Source: Levilactobacillus fuyuanensis (GTDB lineage: Bacteria > Bacillota > Bacilli > Lactobacillales > Lactobacillaceae). From it: a stretch of 64,000 bases of DNA. Position numbers and translations under genes: made by a program. Position 1 is the stretch's first letter. Each line of letters starts with the position of its first letter. Shown one piece after another: positions 55,235-64,000 of this stretch. The notes beneath the pieces were generated by a model. It worked only from the letters and a program-made list of their open reading frames with translations. It did not search any database and was not told the DNA's origin. The stretch lies in contig NZ_RHNZ01000014.1 of NCBI RefSeq assembly GCF_003946395.1, positions 1-64,000 of the forward strand, in the 5' to 3' direction.

Positions 55235-55312
55235 TCATCCGATTATTCGGATGTCGAGAGACCTGGTGATCATCGCGTTTAGCGATGCGCCACAAGTAGA
55301 GGAGGTTTCATA

Positions 55313-55588
55313 ATGGGTCGTAGTTTGAAAAAAGGACCTTTCGCCGATGCGCACTTATTAAAGAAAGTTGATGCGCAGAAGGATCAAGACAAGAAGGCCG
55401 TCATTAAGACCTGGTCCCGCCGGTCTACTATTTTCCCTAGCTTTATTGGTTTAACCATTGCTGTATACGATGGACGGAAGCATGTCCCAGTTTACATTCA
55501 AGAAGATATGGTTGGCCACAAGCTTGGCGAATTCGTTCCAACCCGGACATTCCGTGGTCATGGTAGCGACGACAAAACAACTCGTTGA
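55313..55588 (+). CDS. rpsS: 30S ribosomal protein S19
   Basis: 91 residues. [18 protein letters not shown] and [15 protein letters not shown] are diagnostic. GAGGAGG lies 7 nt before the ATG. Head protein contacting tRNA and S13. Confidence 0.98.
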   Translation: MGRSLKKGPFADAHLLKKVDAQKDQDKKAVIKTWSRRSTIFPSFIGLTIAVYDGRKHVPVYIQEDMVGHKLGEFVPTRTFRGHGSDDKTTR

Positions 55589-55604
55589 TAAGGAGGATTA
55601 ACTA

Positions 55605-55961
55605 ATGGCTGAACAAGTTACATCAGCGCAAGCGACTGCTAAGACGGTTCGGATTGCTGCTCGCAAAGTCCGCCTTGTCATCGATCTTATCCGCGGCAAG
55701 AGCGTCGCTGAAGCGATCGCTATTTTAAAGTTCACACCGCGTGGAGCATCACCGGTTGTGGCAAAGGTTTTGAACTCAGCAATTGCTAATGCAGAAAATA
55801 ATTTTGACTTAGATCGTCAAGATTTAGTTGTTAGCGAAGCCTACGTGAACGAAGGCGCAACCCTTAAGCGGTTCCGTCCTCGTGCCAAAGGCTCTGCTTC
55901 ACCAATCAACAAGCGTACGAGTCACATTACGGTTGTTGTATCTGAAAAAAAGGAGGGATAA
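55605..55961 (+). CDS. rplV: 50S ribosomal protein L22
   Basis: 118 residues. The tunnel-lining hairpin is [32 protein letters not shown] precedes the ATG. The macrolide-linked loop looks unaltered. Confidence 0.98.
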   Translation: MAEQVTSAQATAKTVRIAARKVRLVIDLIRGKSVAEAIAILKFTPRGASPVVAKVLNSAIANAENNFDLDRQDLVVSEAYVNEGATLKRFRPRAKGSASPINKRTSHITVVVSEKKEG

Positions 55962-55964
55962 CGC

Positions 55965-56624
55965 GTGGGTCAAAAAGTAAATCCAACTGGATTACGGGTC
56001 GGTATCATTCGCGATTGGGAAGCAAAGTGGTATGCTGAAAAGGATTTCGCTGCTTACCTGAAGGAAGACCTTCAAATCCGTAAGTTTATTGAAAAGCGTC
56101 TTGTTGACGCATCTGTTTCAACTGTTGAGATTGAACGGGCTGCAAACCGCGTCAATATCTCAATTCACACTGCCAAGCCAGGTATGGTTATTGGTAAGGG
56201 TGGTTCAGAAGTCGAAAATCTCCGTAAGGAATTGAACGACTTAACTGGCAAACGTGTCCACATCAACATCGTGGAAATCAAGAAGCCAGATCTGGATGCC
56301 AAATTGGTCGGCGAAAACATCGCCCGTCAATTGGAAGGCCGTGTTGCATTCCGTCGCGCTATGCGTGGAACGATGCAACGGACCATGCGTTCTGGTGCCA
56401 AGGGTATCAAGACGCAAGTATCAGGTCGTTTAAACGGTGCTGACATGTCCCGTGTCGAAAGCTATGCTGAAGGTACGGTTCCTCTGCACACGTTACGTGC
56501 TGATATTGATTACGCTTGGGTAGAAGCTCACACTACTTACGGTTCTTTGGGTGTTAAGACCTGGATCTACCGTGGTGAAGTTTTGCCTGAAAAGAAACAA
56601 TCTAACGGACAAGGAGGGAAATAA
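55965..56624 (+). CDS. rpsC: 30S ribosomal protein S3
   Basis: 219 residues at the mRNA entry. A KH domain with [17 protein letters not shown] is followed by the C-terminal domain [20 protein letters not shown]. The GTG start is 3 bp after rplV, with AAGGAGGG inside the end of that gene. Confidence 0.98.
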   Translation: MGQKVNPTGLRVGIIRDWEAKWYAEKDFAAYLKEDLQIRKFIEKRLVDASVSTVEIERAANRVNISIHTAKPGMVIGKGGSEVENLRKELNDLTGKRVHINIVEIKKPDLDAKLVGENIARQLEGRVAFRRAMRGTMQRTMRSGAKGIKTQVSGRLNGADMSRVESYAEGTVPLHTLRADIDYAWVEAHTTYGSLGVKTWIYRGEVLPEKKQSNGQGGK

Positions 56625-56625
56625 C

Positions 56626-57060
56626 ATGCTGGTACCTAAGCGAGTAAAGTTCCGTCGTGTCCACCGTGGTAAGCTACGTGGCGAAGCCAAGGGTGGCAAG
56701 AGCGTTGCTTTCGGTGACTACGGTTTGCAAGCGTTGGATTCCAAGTGGATTACCAACCGTCAAATCGAAGCTGCCCGTGTTGCAATTACGCGTTACATGA
56801 AGCGTGGTGGGAGAGTTTGGATTAAGATTTTCCCTCACAAATCCTACACTGCTAAAGGTGTTGGGGTCCGGATGGGTAATGGTAAAGGTACGCCTGATGG
56901 CTGGGTAGCCCCAGTTAAGCGTGGCAAGGTTATGTTTGAAGTGGGTGGCGTTTCTGAAGAAACTGCTCGCGAAGCATTACGTCTTGCAGCCATGAAGCTT
57001 CCCGTTCGTACTAAGGTTTTATCTCGAGAGGAAGTAGGTGGCGAATCTAATGAAGACTAA
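56626..57060 (+). CDS. rplP: 50S ribosomal protein L16
   Basis: 144 residues, organises the A-site tRNA elbow. [23 protein letters not shown] is the normal start; the longer frame back to 56551 lies in rpsC and has no ribosome site, whereas AAGGAGGGAAATAAC is just before ATG 56626. It overlaps rpmC by 11 nt. Confidence 0.98.
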   Translation: MLVPKRVKFRRVHRGKLRGEAKGGKSVAFGDYGLQALDSKWITNRQIEAARVAITRYMKRGGRVWIKIFPHKSYTAKGVGVRMGNGKGTPDGWVAPVKRGKVMFEVGGVSEETAREALRLAAMKLPVRTKVLSREEVGGESNED

Positions 57061-57244
57061 AGAAATCAACGAATTAACCACTGCTGAAATGCTCGATAAA
57101 GAAAAGAGCTACAAGGACGAATTATTCAACTTGCGTTTCCAATTAGCTACTGGTCAATTGGAAAACACCGCACGGTTGAAGCAGGTTCGCAAGAACATTG
57201 CGCGGATTAAGACCGCTCTTCGCCAACAAGAACTGAACAAGTAG
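57050..57244 (+). CDS. rpmC: 50S ribosomal protein L29
   Basis: 64 residues, coiled two-helix protein near the tunnel exit. ATG 57050 gives [14 protein letters not shown], matching lactobacillal L29 length; GTG 57038 would add four residues and is a fair alternative because GAGAGGA lies before it. Confidence 0.95.
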   Translation: MKTKEINELTTAEMLDKEKSYKDELFNLRFQLATGQLENTARLKQVRKNIARIKTALRQQELNK

Positions 57245-57272
57245 AATACGATAAGAAGGAGGTCACTAATAC

Positions 57273-57539
57273 ATGAGTGATGCACGTAATAACCGCAAGG
57301 TTTACCGTGGTCGTGTCGTGTCCGACAAAATGGACAAGACGATCACTGTCGTTGTAGAAACGACGAAGACGGATGCAAGATATGGCAAGCGTGTCAAGTA
57401 CTCCAAGAAGTACAAGGCACATGACGAAAACAACGAAGCCCAAACCGGCGACATTGTTGAAATCATGGAAACTCGTCCATTATCTGCTACCAAGCGGTTC
57501 CGCTTAGTCGACATTGTTGAAAAAGCAGTAATCATTTAG
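57273..57539 (+). CDS. rpsQ: 30S ribosomal protein S17
   Basis: 88 residues with an OB fold. [22 protein letters not shown] and [22 protein letters not shown] are typical. AAGGAGGTCAC precedes the ATG. Confidence 0.98.
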   Translation: MSDARNNRKVYRGRVVSDKMDKTITVVVETTKTDARYGKRVKYSKKYKAHDENNEAQTGDIVEIMETRPLSATKRFRLVDIVEKAVII

Positions 57540-57589
57540 GTGTCGTTTTTATCGTATTCTGAACTAGATCTGAAGGGAGGACACTAGCT

Positions 57590-57958
57590 GTGATCCAACA
57601 AGAAAGTCGCTTAAAGGTCGCCGACAATTCCGGCGCCCGGGAAATCCTGACTATCAAGGTTCTGGGTGGCTCAAAACGTCGCTATGCCGGAATCGGTGAT
57701 GTCATCGTTGCTACTGTCAAACAAGCAACACCAGGTGGCGTTGTCAAAAAAGGTGATGTAGTCAAGGCTGTTGTTGTTCGTACGAAGTCTCGTGTACGTC
57801 GTAATGACGGTTCTTACATCGGTTTTGATGAAAATGCTGCTGTGCTGATTAAAGACGACAAGAGCCCACAAGGGACTCGGATCTTTGGACCAGTTGCACG
57901 TGAATTACGTGACAACGACTTCATGAAGATTATCTCATTAGCACCCGAAGTACTGTAA
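57590..57958 (+). CDS. rplN: 50S ribosomal protein L14
   Basis: 122 residues, at the subunit interface. [26 protein letters not shown] is diagnostic. GTG start, GAAGGGAGGAC upstream. Confidence 0.98.
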   Translation: MIQQESRLKVADNSGAREILTIKVLGGSKRRYAGIGDVIVATVKQATPGGVVKKGDVVKAVVVRTKSRVRRNDGSYIGFDENAAVLIKDDKSPQGTRIFGPVARELRDNDFMKIISLAPEVL

Positions 57959-57994
57959 TCAAGAATCATGTTAAACAAGGAGGTGCCCACAGGA

Positions 57995-58306
57995 ATGCTT
58001 ATTAAAACTGGTGACAAGGTCCGCGTGATCGCTGGCAAGGATAAAGGCAAGGAAGGTACTGTTTCCAAGATCTTTAATGCCAAGAACCGCGTGATCGTTA
58101 AAGGCGTCAATATGATTAAGAAGCACCAAAAAGCTTCTCAAACTAATCCCCAAGGCGGAATTATTGATATTGAAGCACCAATTCACGCATCCAACGTTAT
58201 GCTTATTGATCCTTCGAACAACGAACCAACCCGGCTTGGCGTTCGTGTTGAAGATGGTCACAAAGTCCGGTTCTCTAAGAAGTCCGGCGAAACCATCGAC
58301 AAATAA
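57995..58306 (+). CDS. rplX: 50S ribosomal protein L24
   Basis: 103 residues, KOW-domain assembly initiator. ATG 57995 is used because AAGGAGGTG (57977-57985) ends 9 nt before it and [20 protein letters not shown] is the standard start; the frame from 57968 includes that ribosome site. Confidence 0.97.
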   Translation: MLIKTGDKVRVIAGKDKGKEGTVSKIFNAKNRVIVKGVNMIKKHQKASQTNPQGGIIDIEAPIHASNVMLIDPSNNEPTRLGVRVEDGHKVRFSKKSGETIDK

Positions 58307-58331
58307 TCACTGAAAGGAGGAACATAATTTC

Positions 58332-58874
58332 ATGTCAGCTCGTTTAAAAGAAAAGTTTGTAAATGAAATTACCCCATCATTGGTGGAAAAATTCAGCTAC
58401 AGCTCTGTTATGCAAACGCCGAAGATCGAAAAGATCGTATTGAACATGGGTGTTGGTGACGCTGTTACCAACGCTAAGAACCTCGACGAAGCCGTTGAAG
58501 AACTTGGTTTGATTTCTGGTCAAAAGCCATTGGTTACTAAGGCCAAGAAATCAATCGCAACCTTCCGTCTTCGTGAAGGTATGTCAATCGGTGCTAAGGT
58601 TACCCTTCGTGGCGACCGGATGTACGAATTCCTGGATAAGTTGATCAACGTGTCATTGCCACGTGTTCGTGACTTCCATGGTGTTAGCTCCCGTGCCTTT
58701 GATGGCCGTGGTAACTACACTTTGGGGATCAAGGAACAATTGATCTTCCCAGAAATCAACTTTGATAACGTTAACCGTGTTCGTGGTTTGGACATTGTTA
58801 TCGTTACAACGGCTAACACTGATGAAGAGTCACGCGAATTGCTGACTCAATTCGGTATGCCGTTCTCACACTAA
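58332..58874 (+). CDS. rplE: 50S ribosomal protein L5
   Basis: 180 residues, binds 5S rRNA and the P-site t[23 protein letters not shown] and [24 protein letters not shown] are conserved. AAAGGAGG stands well upstream (about 12 nt), slightly long. Confidence 0.98.
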   Translation: MSARLKEKFVNEITPSLVEKFSYSSVMQTPKIEKIVLNMGVGDAVTNAKNLDEAVEELGLISGQKPLVTKAKKSIATFRLREGMSIGAKVTLRGDRMYEFLDKLINVSLPRVRDFHGVSSRAFDGRGNYTLGIKEQLIFPEINFDNVNRVRGLDIVIVTTANTDEESRELLTQFGMPFSH

Positions 58875-58892
58875 TTAAGGAGGTTCACACAA

Positions 58893-59078
58893 TTGGCTAA
58901 GAAATCACAAATTGCTAAGAACAAGCGTCCTGCGAAGTTCTCTACACAAGAATATACTCGTTGCGAACGTTGTGGACGTCCACACTCTGTTTATCAAAAG
59001 TTCCACCTTTGCCGTATCTGCCTACGCGAACTTGCCCACAAGGGTCAAATTCCTGGTATGAAGAAGGCTAGCTGGTAA
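58893..59078 (+). CDS. rpsN: 30S ribosomal protein S14, short zinc-binding form
   Basis: 61 residues with four zinc cysteines (Cys24, Cys27, Cys40, Cys43; CERC and CRIC). This is the C+ form typical of Gram-positives. The TTG start follows AAGGAGG. Confidence 0.98.
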   Translation: MAKKSQIAKNKRPAKFSTQEYTRCERCGRPHSVYQKFHLCRICLRELAHKGQIPGMKKASW

Positions 59079-59111
59079 AACGAATTTTAAACAAAGGGAG
59101 GGTAAACGTTA

Positions 59112-59510
59112 ATGTCCATGACTGATCCTATTGCAGACTTCTTGACGCGGATCCGTAACGCCAACATGGTGCGTCACGAATCACTCGAAGTACCTGCATC
59201 TAAAATTAAACGCGACATCGCTGAAATCCTGAAGCGCGAAGGTTTCATCCGTAATGTTGAATACATCGATGATGACAAACAAGGTATCATCCGCGTATTC
59301 CTCAAGTACGGTAAGGATAACCAACGTGTTATCAGTGGTTTGAAGCGTATTTCCAAGCCCGGCTTACGTTCATACGTTAAGGCCGACGATGTACCAAAGG
59401 TATTAAACGGTTTAGGTATCGCTATCATCTCAACCTCAGAAGGGGTCGTTACTGATAAAGAAGCGCGTGCCAAGAAAATCGGTGGCGAAGTTCTCGCCTA
59501 CATTTGGTAA
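59112..59510 (+). CDS. rpsH: 30S ribosomal protein S8
   Basis: 132 residues, core 16S-binding protein and known regulator of the spc operon in E. coli. [21 protein letters not shown] and the end [26 protein letters not shown] are conserved. ATG 59112 or ATG 59118 could serve; GGGAGGG favours the first. Confidence 0.97.
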   Translation: MSMTDPIADFLTRIRNANMVRHESLEVPASKIKRDIAEILKREGFIRNVEYIDDDKQGIIRVFLKYGKDNQRVISGLKRISKPGLRSYVKADDVPKVLNGLGIAIISTSEGVVTDKEARAKKIGGEVLAYIW

Positions 59511-59540
59511 AACTTTTAAGAAGATAGGAGGTGCCTTACA

Positions 59541-60077
59541 GTGAGTCGTATTGGTTATAAAACTGTCGACGTCCCAGCCGGCGTTGACGTAAAACGCGAT
59601 GGTGATCAAGTGACTGTCAAAGGTCCTAAAGGTTCTTTAACCCGGACTTTCTCTGACATCATCACCATGAAAATTAGTGACGGTGCGGTTGATTTTGACC
59701 GTCCAGACAACAACAACAAGACCCGTGCACTTCACGGTACTCAGCGTGCTAACTTAAACAACATGGTTCAAGGTGTTGTTAATGGTTTCGCTAAGACTTT
59801 GAAGCTGGTCGGTGTTGGTTACCGTGTTCAAGCTAAGGGTAAGACTTTGGTATTGAGCGTTGGTTACTCCAACCCTGTTGAAATGGCAATTCCAGAAACC
59901 TTGGAAGTTAAGGTTCCTGACAACACTACCATCAACATTTCTGGTATCAGTAAGCAAGAAGTCGGTGACTTTGCCGCCGAAATCCGTGCCGTTCGTTCAC
60001 CAGAACCTTACAAGGGTAAGGGTATCCGTTACGAAAACGAATACGTTCGGATTCGTGAAGGTAAGACCGGTAAGTAA
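59541..60077 (+). CDS. rplF: 50S ribosomal protein L6
   Basis: 178 residues near the factor-binding site. [20 protein letters not shown] and [26 protein letters not shown] are diagnostic. GTG start after AGGAGGTG. Confidence 0.98.
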   Translation: MSRIGYKTVDVPAGVDVKRDGDQVTVKGPKGSLTRTFSDIITMKISDGAVDFDRPDNNNKTRALHGTQRANLNNMVQGVVNGFAKTLKLVGVGYRVQAKGKTLVLSVGYSNPVEMAIPETLEVKVPDNTTINISGISKQEVGDFAAEIRAVRSPEPYKGKGIRYENEYVRIREGKTGK

Positions 60078-60124
60078 CAGTAACGCAGCTTAATTGCTGA
60101 TAATTCTACAAAGAGGTGACTATT

Positions 60125-60481
60125 TTGATTACAAAACCAGATAAGAACAAGACACGTCAAAAGCGTCATACGCGTGTCCGGAACAAAATTTCTGGAACTG
60201 CAGAACGCCCACGCTTAAACGTTTTCCGCTCTAACAAAAACATCTACGCTCAAGTCATTGATGACGTAGCGGGTGTCACGCTTGTTAGTGCCTCAACGTT
60301 AGATAGCGAAGTGTCTGGCGACAACAAGACTGACCAAGCTAAGGCTGTTGGTGTTTTAGTTGCTAAGCGCGCTGTCGAAAAGAAGATTGGCAACGTCGTG
60401 TTTGATCGTGGTGGGTACTTGTACCATGGCCGTGTTCAAGCATTGGCAGAAGCTGCTCGTGAAAACGGGCTGGAATTTTAA
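60125..60481 (+). CDS. rplR: 50S ribosomal protein L18
   Basis: 118 residues, carries 5S rRNA into the ribosome. TTG 60125 is chosen because AAGAGGTGA (60111-60119) ends 5 nt upstream and gives [14 protein letters not shown], as in relatives; GTG 60116 is part of the ribosome site. Confidence 0.97.
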   Translation: MITKPDKNKTRQKRHTRVRNKISGTAERPRLNVFRSNKNIYAQVIDDVAGVTLVSASTLDSEVSGDNKTDQAKAVGVLVAKRAVEKKIGNVVFDRGGYLYHGRVQALAEAARENGLEF

Positions 60482-60503
60482 CAGTAAGGAGGAATAACCA
60501 CAC

Positions 60504-61007
60504 ATGGCAAAATTTATTGATCCCGACAAGTTAGAACTTGAAGACAACGTTGTTGCTATCAACCGGATCACCAAAGTTGTTAAAGGTGGCCGTCGTCTTC
60601 GGTTCTCAGCACTTGTAATTGTCGGCGATAAGAACGGTCACGTTGGCTTTGGTACTGGTAAAGCACAAGAAGTCCCAGAAGCTATCCGTAAGGCTGTTGA
60701 AGCCGCTCGTAAGAACTTGATCGAAGTTCCAATCGTGGGAACTACCATTCCTCACGAAGCACTCGGTCTTTATGGTGGGGGTAAGATCTTACTCAAGCCC
60801 GCTGCTGAAGGTTCTGGAGTTACTGCCGGTGGTGCCGTTCGTTCCGTCATGGAATTAGCCGGTGTTGCTGATGTTACTTCAAAGCGTCTTGGCTCTAACA
60901 CGCCAGTTAACGCAGTTCGTGCCACTTTTGCTGGCCTTGCTGAGTTAAAGCGTGCTGAAGAAGTTGCCGCTCTCCGTGGTGTCTCTCTTCAACACTTAGC
61001 TGAATAA
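60504..61007 (+). CDS. rpsE: 30S ribosomal protein S5
   Basis: 167 residues, fidelity and mRNA helicase region. [37 protein letters not shown] is the double-stranded-RNA-binding-like domain. AAGGAGGA precedes the ATG. Confidence 0.98.
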   Translation: MAKFIDPDKLELEDNVVAINRITKVVKGGRRLRFSALVIVGDKNGHVGFGTGKAQEVPEAIRKAVEAARKNLIEVPIVGTTIPHEALGLYGGGKILLKPAAEGSGVTAGGAVRSVMELAGVADVTSKRLGSNTPVNAVRATFAGLAELKRAEEVAALRGVSLQHLAE

Positions 61008-61021
61008 GGAGGGGTATTAAA

Positions 61022-61204
61022 ATGGCTCAATTAAAAGTTACTTTAATTCATAGTGTTGCACACCGCCTCCCTAAACAGCGGAAGATCGTGGCTGCTCTTG
61101 GCTTGAACCGTGTGAACAGCACTGTTCTTCAACCAGACAACGAAGCAACGCGTGGTGCGCTTTTCCAAATCGCACATTTAATTAAAGTTGAAGAAGTTAA
61201 GTAG
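61022..61204 (+). CDS. rpmD: 50S ribosomal protein L30
   Basis: 60 residues. [30 protein letters not shown] is typical. AAGGAGGGG precedes the ATG. Confidence 0.97.
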   Translation: MAQLKVTLIHSVAHRLPKQRKIVAALGLNRVNSTVLQPDNEATRGALFQIAHLIKVEEVK

Positions 61205-61239
61205 TACTCATTTCATTTTATAAGGAGGTGCGCAATAGC

Positions 61240-61674
61240 ATGAAGTTGAACGAATTAAAACCTGCTGAAGGCTCACGGAAGGTTCGTAACCGGGTTGGTC
61301 GTGGTGATTCATCTGGTAACGGTAAGACTGCTGGTCGTGGCCAAAAGGGTCAAAAGGCTCGTAGCAAGACCCGTTTGGGTTTTGAAGGTGGCCAAATGCC
61401 ACTGTACCGTCGTATTCCAAAGCGTGGGTTTACCAACATTAACCGTAAGGAATTTGCTGTCGTAAACTTATCCGCTTTGAACGTCTTTGATGATGGTGCT
61501 GAAGTTACTCCAGCTGCCTTGGTTGAAGCTGGCATCGTGAAGAACGAAAAAGCCGGTATTAAGATCTTAGGCAACGGTGAAGTAACGAAGAAGTTGACGG
61601 TCAAGGCCGCTAAGTTCTCCAAGTCAGCTGCCGAAGCTATCGAAGCTGCTGGTGGTAAGACTGAGGTGATTTAA
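61240..61674 (+). CDS. rplO: 50S ribosomal protein L15
   Basis: 144 residues. [21 protein letters not shown] and the [36 protein letters not shown] loop are conserved. ATG 61240 is used because AAGGAGGTG covers the GTG at 61228. The stop shares one base with the secY start. Confidence 0.98.
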   Translation: MKLNELKPAEGSRKVRNRVGRGDSSGNGKTAGRGQKGQKARSKTRLGFEGGQMPLYRRIPKRGFTNINRKEFAVVNLSALNVFDDGAEVTPAALVEAGIVKNEKAGIKILGNGEVTKKLTVKAAKFSKSAAEAIEAAGGKTEVI

Positions 61675-63005
61675 TGCTCACAAGCTTAAAAAACGCTTTT
61701 AAGATTAAAGATATTCGTAAAAAGATTCTCTTTACTCTTCTGGTTTTGATTGTCTTTCGGTTGGGTACCTATATTACTGTCCCCGGCATTAACGCAAAGG
61801 CACTTCAAAGCGTTGCGTCTTCTGGGTTAGTTAGTATTTTAGATACCTTCAGTGGTGGTGGGTTAACAAACTATTCCATCTTCGCGATGGGGGTTTCACC
61901 TTACATCACTGCACAAATCGTTATTCAATTGCTACAAATGGACATCGTTCCGCGCTTCGTTGAATGGAGTAAGCAAGGGGACGTTGGACGGCGGAAGTTA
62001 AACCAAGCCACTCGCTACTTAGCGATTGCCTTGGCTTTCGTTCAGTCGATCGGGATCACTGCTGGTTTCAGTGCGCTTAGCTCAATGAAACTGGTGCAAA
62101 ATCCTAGTGTCGCAACATACCTCTCAATCGGGTTAATCCTGACTGGTGGGACGATGTTGACCACTTGGATGGGTGATATGATTACCGACCGGGGGTTAGG
62201 AAACGGGATTTCAATGATTATCTTTGCAGGTATCATTGCTCGGACTCCAACTGCCGTCTACAAACTCTACAAAGATTACTTCGTTGACATTGCGACTGGT
62301 GACATGTGGAAGAGCGTGCTCTTCGTGTTAGGCTTAGTTGTTCTGGTATTGTTGATCATCACGTTTACGACGTGGGTTCAACAGGCCGAACGGCGGGTTC
62401 CAATGCAATACACGCGTCGGGTTTCTGGTTCACCAGATTCCAGTTATCTTCCATTAAAGGTTAACGTGGCTGGGGTTATCCCAGTTATCTTCGCAAGTTC
62501 GTTTATTGCAACGCCTCAAACTATTTTGATGGCATTCCAAAACACGCACTCGCAAGATGCTTGGTACCAAACCATGACGAACCTTTTCAACATGCAAACC
62601 TTCGATGGTGCCATTTTGTACACCGTTCTGATCATTGTGTTCACGTTCTTCTATGCGTTCGTTCAAGTTAACCCAGAAAAGTTGTCTGAGAACCTGCAAA
62701 AGCAGGGGAGCTACATTCCTGGTGTTTGGCCTGGTCACGAAACGCAGTCATACGTTTCCAGTTTGTTGATGCGACTCAGCACTGTTGGGTCACTCTTCCT
62801 TGGATTCATTTCCTTAATTCCGTTGTTAGCCCAAAATCTTTGGGACTTAGATGAGTCTATTGGTTTAGGTGGTACCAGCCTCTTAATCGTCGTTGGTGTT
62901 GCTATCGAAACCATGCGTCAGGTAGACGGATTGATGATGAAGCGCGAATACGTCGGCTTTATTCAAGGGTCGTCAAATGGCCCTCAAGGTCCAGAACCAG
63001 CTTAA
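61674..63005 (+). CDS. secY: Preprotein translocase channel subunit SecY
   Basis: 443 residues with ten spans, the protein-conducting channel of the membrane. IRKKILFTLLVLIVFRLGTYITVPGI begins span 1; the TRRVSGSPDSSYLPLKVNVAGVIPVIFA loop binds SecA and ribosomes. Overlaps rplO by one base, so coupled. A short AGCGGGTGTG/CACACCTGCT hairpin (63015-63043) lies after the stop, before adk. Confidence 0.98.
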   Translation: MLTSLKNAFKIKDIRKKILFTLLVLIVFRLGTYITVPGINAKALQSVASSGLVSILDTFSGGGLTNYSIFAMGVSPYITAQIVIQLLQMDIVPRFVEWSKQGDVGRRKLNQATRYLAIALAFVQSIGITAGFSALSSMKLVQNPSVATYLSIGLILTGGTMLTTWMGDMITDRGLGNGISMIIFAGIIARTPTAVYKLYKDYFVDIATGDMWKSVLFVLGLVVLVLLIITFTTWVQQAERRVPMQYTRRVSGSPDSSYLPLKVNVAGVIPVIFASSFIATPQTILMAFQNTHSQDAWYQTMTNLFNMQTFDGAILYTVLIIVFTFFYAFVQVNPEKLSENLQKQGSYIPGVWPGHETQSYVSSLLMRLSTVGSLFLGFISLIPLLAQNLWDLDESIGLGGTSLLIVVGVAIETMRQVDGLMMKREYVGFIQGSSNGPQGPEPA

Positions 63006-63089
63006 TGAGTTTCCAGCGGGTGTGTTGATCTAATTGGCACACCTGCTTGTGTATTTCAGGCTAATAATTTTGAAATAAGGAGAACGAAC

Positions 63090-63749
63090 ATGACAGCAAT
63101 GAATTTAATCCTCATGGGCTTACCGGGTGCCGGTAAAGGGACTCAAGCTCAAAAGATTATCGATGAGTTCCACTTACCGCATATTTCTACGGGAGATATC
63201 TTCCGTGAAGCGATGAAGAACGAAACCGAAATGGGCTTGGCAGCTAAGAAGTTCATCGACAAAGGTGAATTGGTACCGGATGAAGTCACGAATGGCATCG
63301 TTCGGGATCGCTTAGCTCAAGACGATACCAAGGCAGGGTTCATGTTGGATGGGTTCCCCCGTTCCATCGTTCAAGCCGAAGCTTTAGACAGCTTTGGTCC
63401 TGAACTTGATCGGGCCATCAACGCCGTGATCAATATTCACGTCGAACCAGATGTCTTGGTAGAACGCCTTTCTGGCCGGTACATCTGCCGGACTTGTGGT
63501 GCCACTTATCATAAACTGTACAACAACCCTAAGGTTGAAGGCACTTGTGATGTTTGTGGTGGCCATGATTTCTACCAACGTGAAGATGACAAACCTGAAA
63601 CGGTGAAGAATCGCTTGGCTGTTAACCTTAAGGCTAACACGCCATTAGTTGATTACTACACCAAGAAGGACTTGCTCTTTACAGTTGATGGTGACCGGGC
63701 TATCGATGATGTCTACGTCGACATTGAAAAGATCTTGAAGAACCTGTAG
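63090..63749 (+). CDS. adk: Adenylate kinase
   Basis: 219 residues, cytoplasmic, interconverts ATP+AMP and ADP. P-loop GLPGAGKGT (10-18), the long-lid form with a zinc site: Cys133, Cys136, Cys153 and Cys156 (CRTC, CDVC), usual for Gram-positives. AAGGAG lies 6-7 nt before the ATG. Confidence 0.97.
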   Translation: MTAMNLILMGLPGAGKGTQAQKIIDEFHLPHISTGDIFREAMKNETEMGLAAKKFIDKGELVPDEVTNGIVRDRLAQDDTKAGFMLDGFPRSIVQAEALDSFGPELDRAINAVINIHVEPDVLVERLSGRYICRTCGATYHKLYNNPKVEGTCDVCGGHDFYQREDDKPETVKNRLAVNLKANTPLVDYYTKKDLLFTVDGDRAIDDVYVDIEKILKNL

Positions 63750-63762
63750 TTTTACTAAGTTC

Positions 63763-63912
63763 TTGCTAAGTTGCAGGAATTATGGTAGACTTATTCAGGT
63801 TTAGCCTGTAAATGGCGCGCTGTCGCAATTCACAGGTGCTAGGCGGGAGCAACATCCTTGCTCCTGCTGCTTTTACGTGTATTTTACACGCAATTATAAG
63901 GGAGGTACTTTC
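63763..63912 (+). promoter_or_regulatory. Promoter and leader of infA
   Basis: TTGCTA (63763-63768), spacer 17, TAGACT (63786-63791). The leader has a CCTGT/ACAGG hairpin and then GCGGGAGCAA/TTGCTCCTGC (63843-63852 with 63858-63867), followed by a short T-rich tail, so it is terminator-like. GGGAGG precedes infA. Confidence 0.7.
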
Positions 63913-64000
63913 GTGGCGAAAAGCGATGTCATCGAAGTCGAAGGTAAAGTTACCGAAACATTGCCTAACGCAATGTTTCGGGTCGAATTAGAAAACGGTC
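63913..64000 (+). CDS. infA: Translation initiation factor IF-1 (5' part)
   Basis: The first 29 codons are in the window; the gene runs off the right edge. GTG start, then [20 protein letters not shown] and FRVELENG, the standard IF-1 OB-fold start. AAGGGAGGT lies 8 nt upstream. Placed after adk as in most Firmicutes spc clusters. Confidence 0.96.
   Translation, partial: MAKSDVIEVEGKVTETLPNAMFRVELENG

Overview
The window is a stretch of chromosome from a low-to-mid GC Gram-positive lactic acid bacterium. The ribosomal, RNA polymerase, ClpC and CtsR proteins are of Lactobacillaceae type. The L-arabinose operon, the DUF4811/DHA2 pair and the roughly 46-48% GC style suggest Levilactobacillus (L. 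brevis group); that genus call is inference from protein and operon resemblance, not a database result. There are no phage genes, transposase genes or CRISPR arrays.

Layout. 1-8.6 kb: L-arabinose utilisation (sugar:H+ symporter, araB, araD, araA), a hexapeptide acetyltransferase, then a second, paralogous symporter whose control region copies that of the first (AraR-type palindrome plus cre sites). 8.6-31.8 kb: an accessory and housekeeping mosaic. It holds a GcvH-like protein without its lipoyl lysine, an RluA-type pseudouridine synthase, a DUF1003 protein, GNAT acetyltransferases, a PyrR-controlled uracil permease, AzlCD, a MerR/DHA2/DUF4811 efflux module, a CDF metal exporter with a DtxR/MntR regulator, a split ThrE exporter, a PAP2 phosphatase, an esterase-like hydrolase, a lysine-riboswitch-controlled lysine permease, a deoxynucleoside kinase and a T-box-controlled serS. 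32.3-33.2 kb: eight tRNA genes (Val, Leu, Thr, Gly, Leu, Arg, Pro, Pro) with no rRNA. 33.5-36.5 kb: ctsR-clpC behind a CtsR operator. 36.8-45.5 kb: a TetR regulator, rpoB-rpoC behind an attenuator-like leader, then tandem repeats. 45.6-47.0 kb, minus strand: a ComC-type prepilin peptidase, a JAB-domain protein and a 61-residue protein. 47.0-50.5 kb: rpsL-rpsG-fusA. 50.7-52.0 kb: a MATE exporter. 52.2-64.0 kb: the S10-spc ribosomal cluster through secY, adk and the start of infA.

The least explained content lies between genes. The strongest candidate for something undescribed is a family of about 190-200 bp GC-rich structured repeats: four long copies near 12.2, 22.5, 29.6 and 30.0 kb, one short copy near 22.95 kb and a fragment at 30.17 kb. 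Their helices are kept while the paired bases change together. Others are four imperfect tandem units after rpoC, each with a terminator-like core whose stem also covaries, and a large nested palindrome at 19.44-19.61 kb. Several RNA switches (PyrR attenuator, lysine riboswitch, T-box) and terminator-like leaders before rpoB, rpsL, fusA and infA show that transcription attenuation is used widely here.
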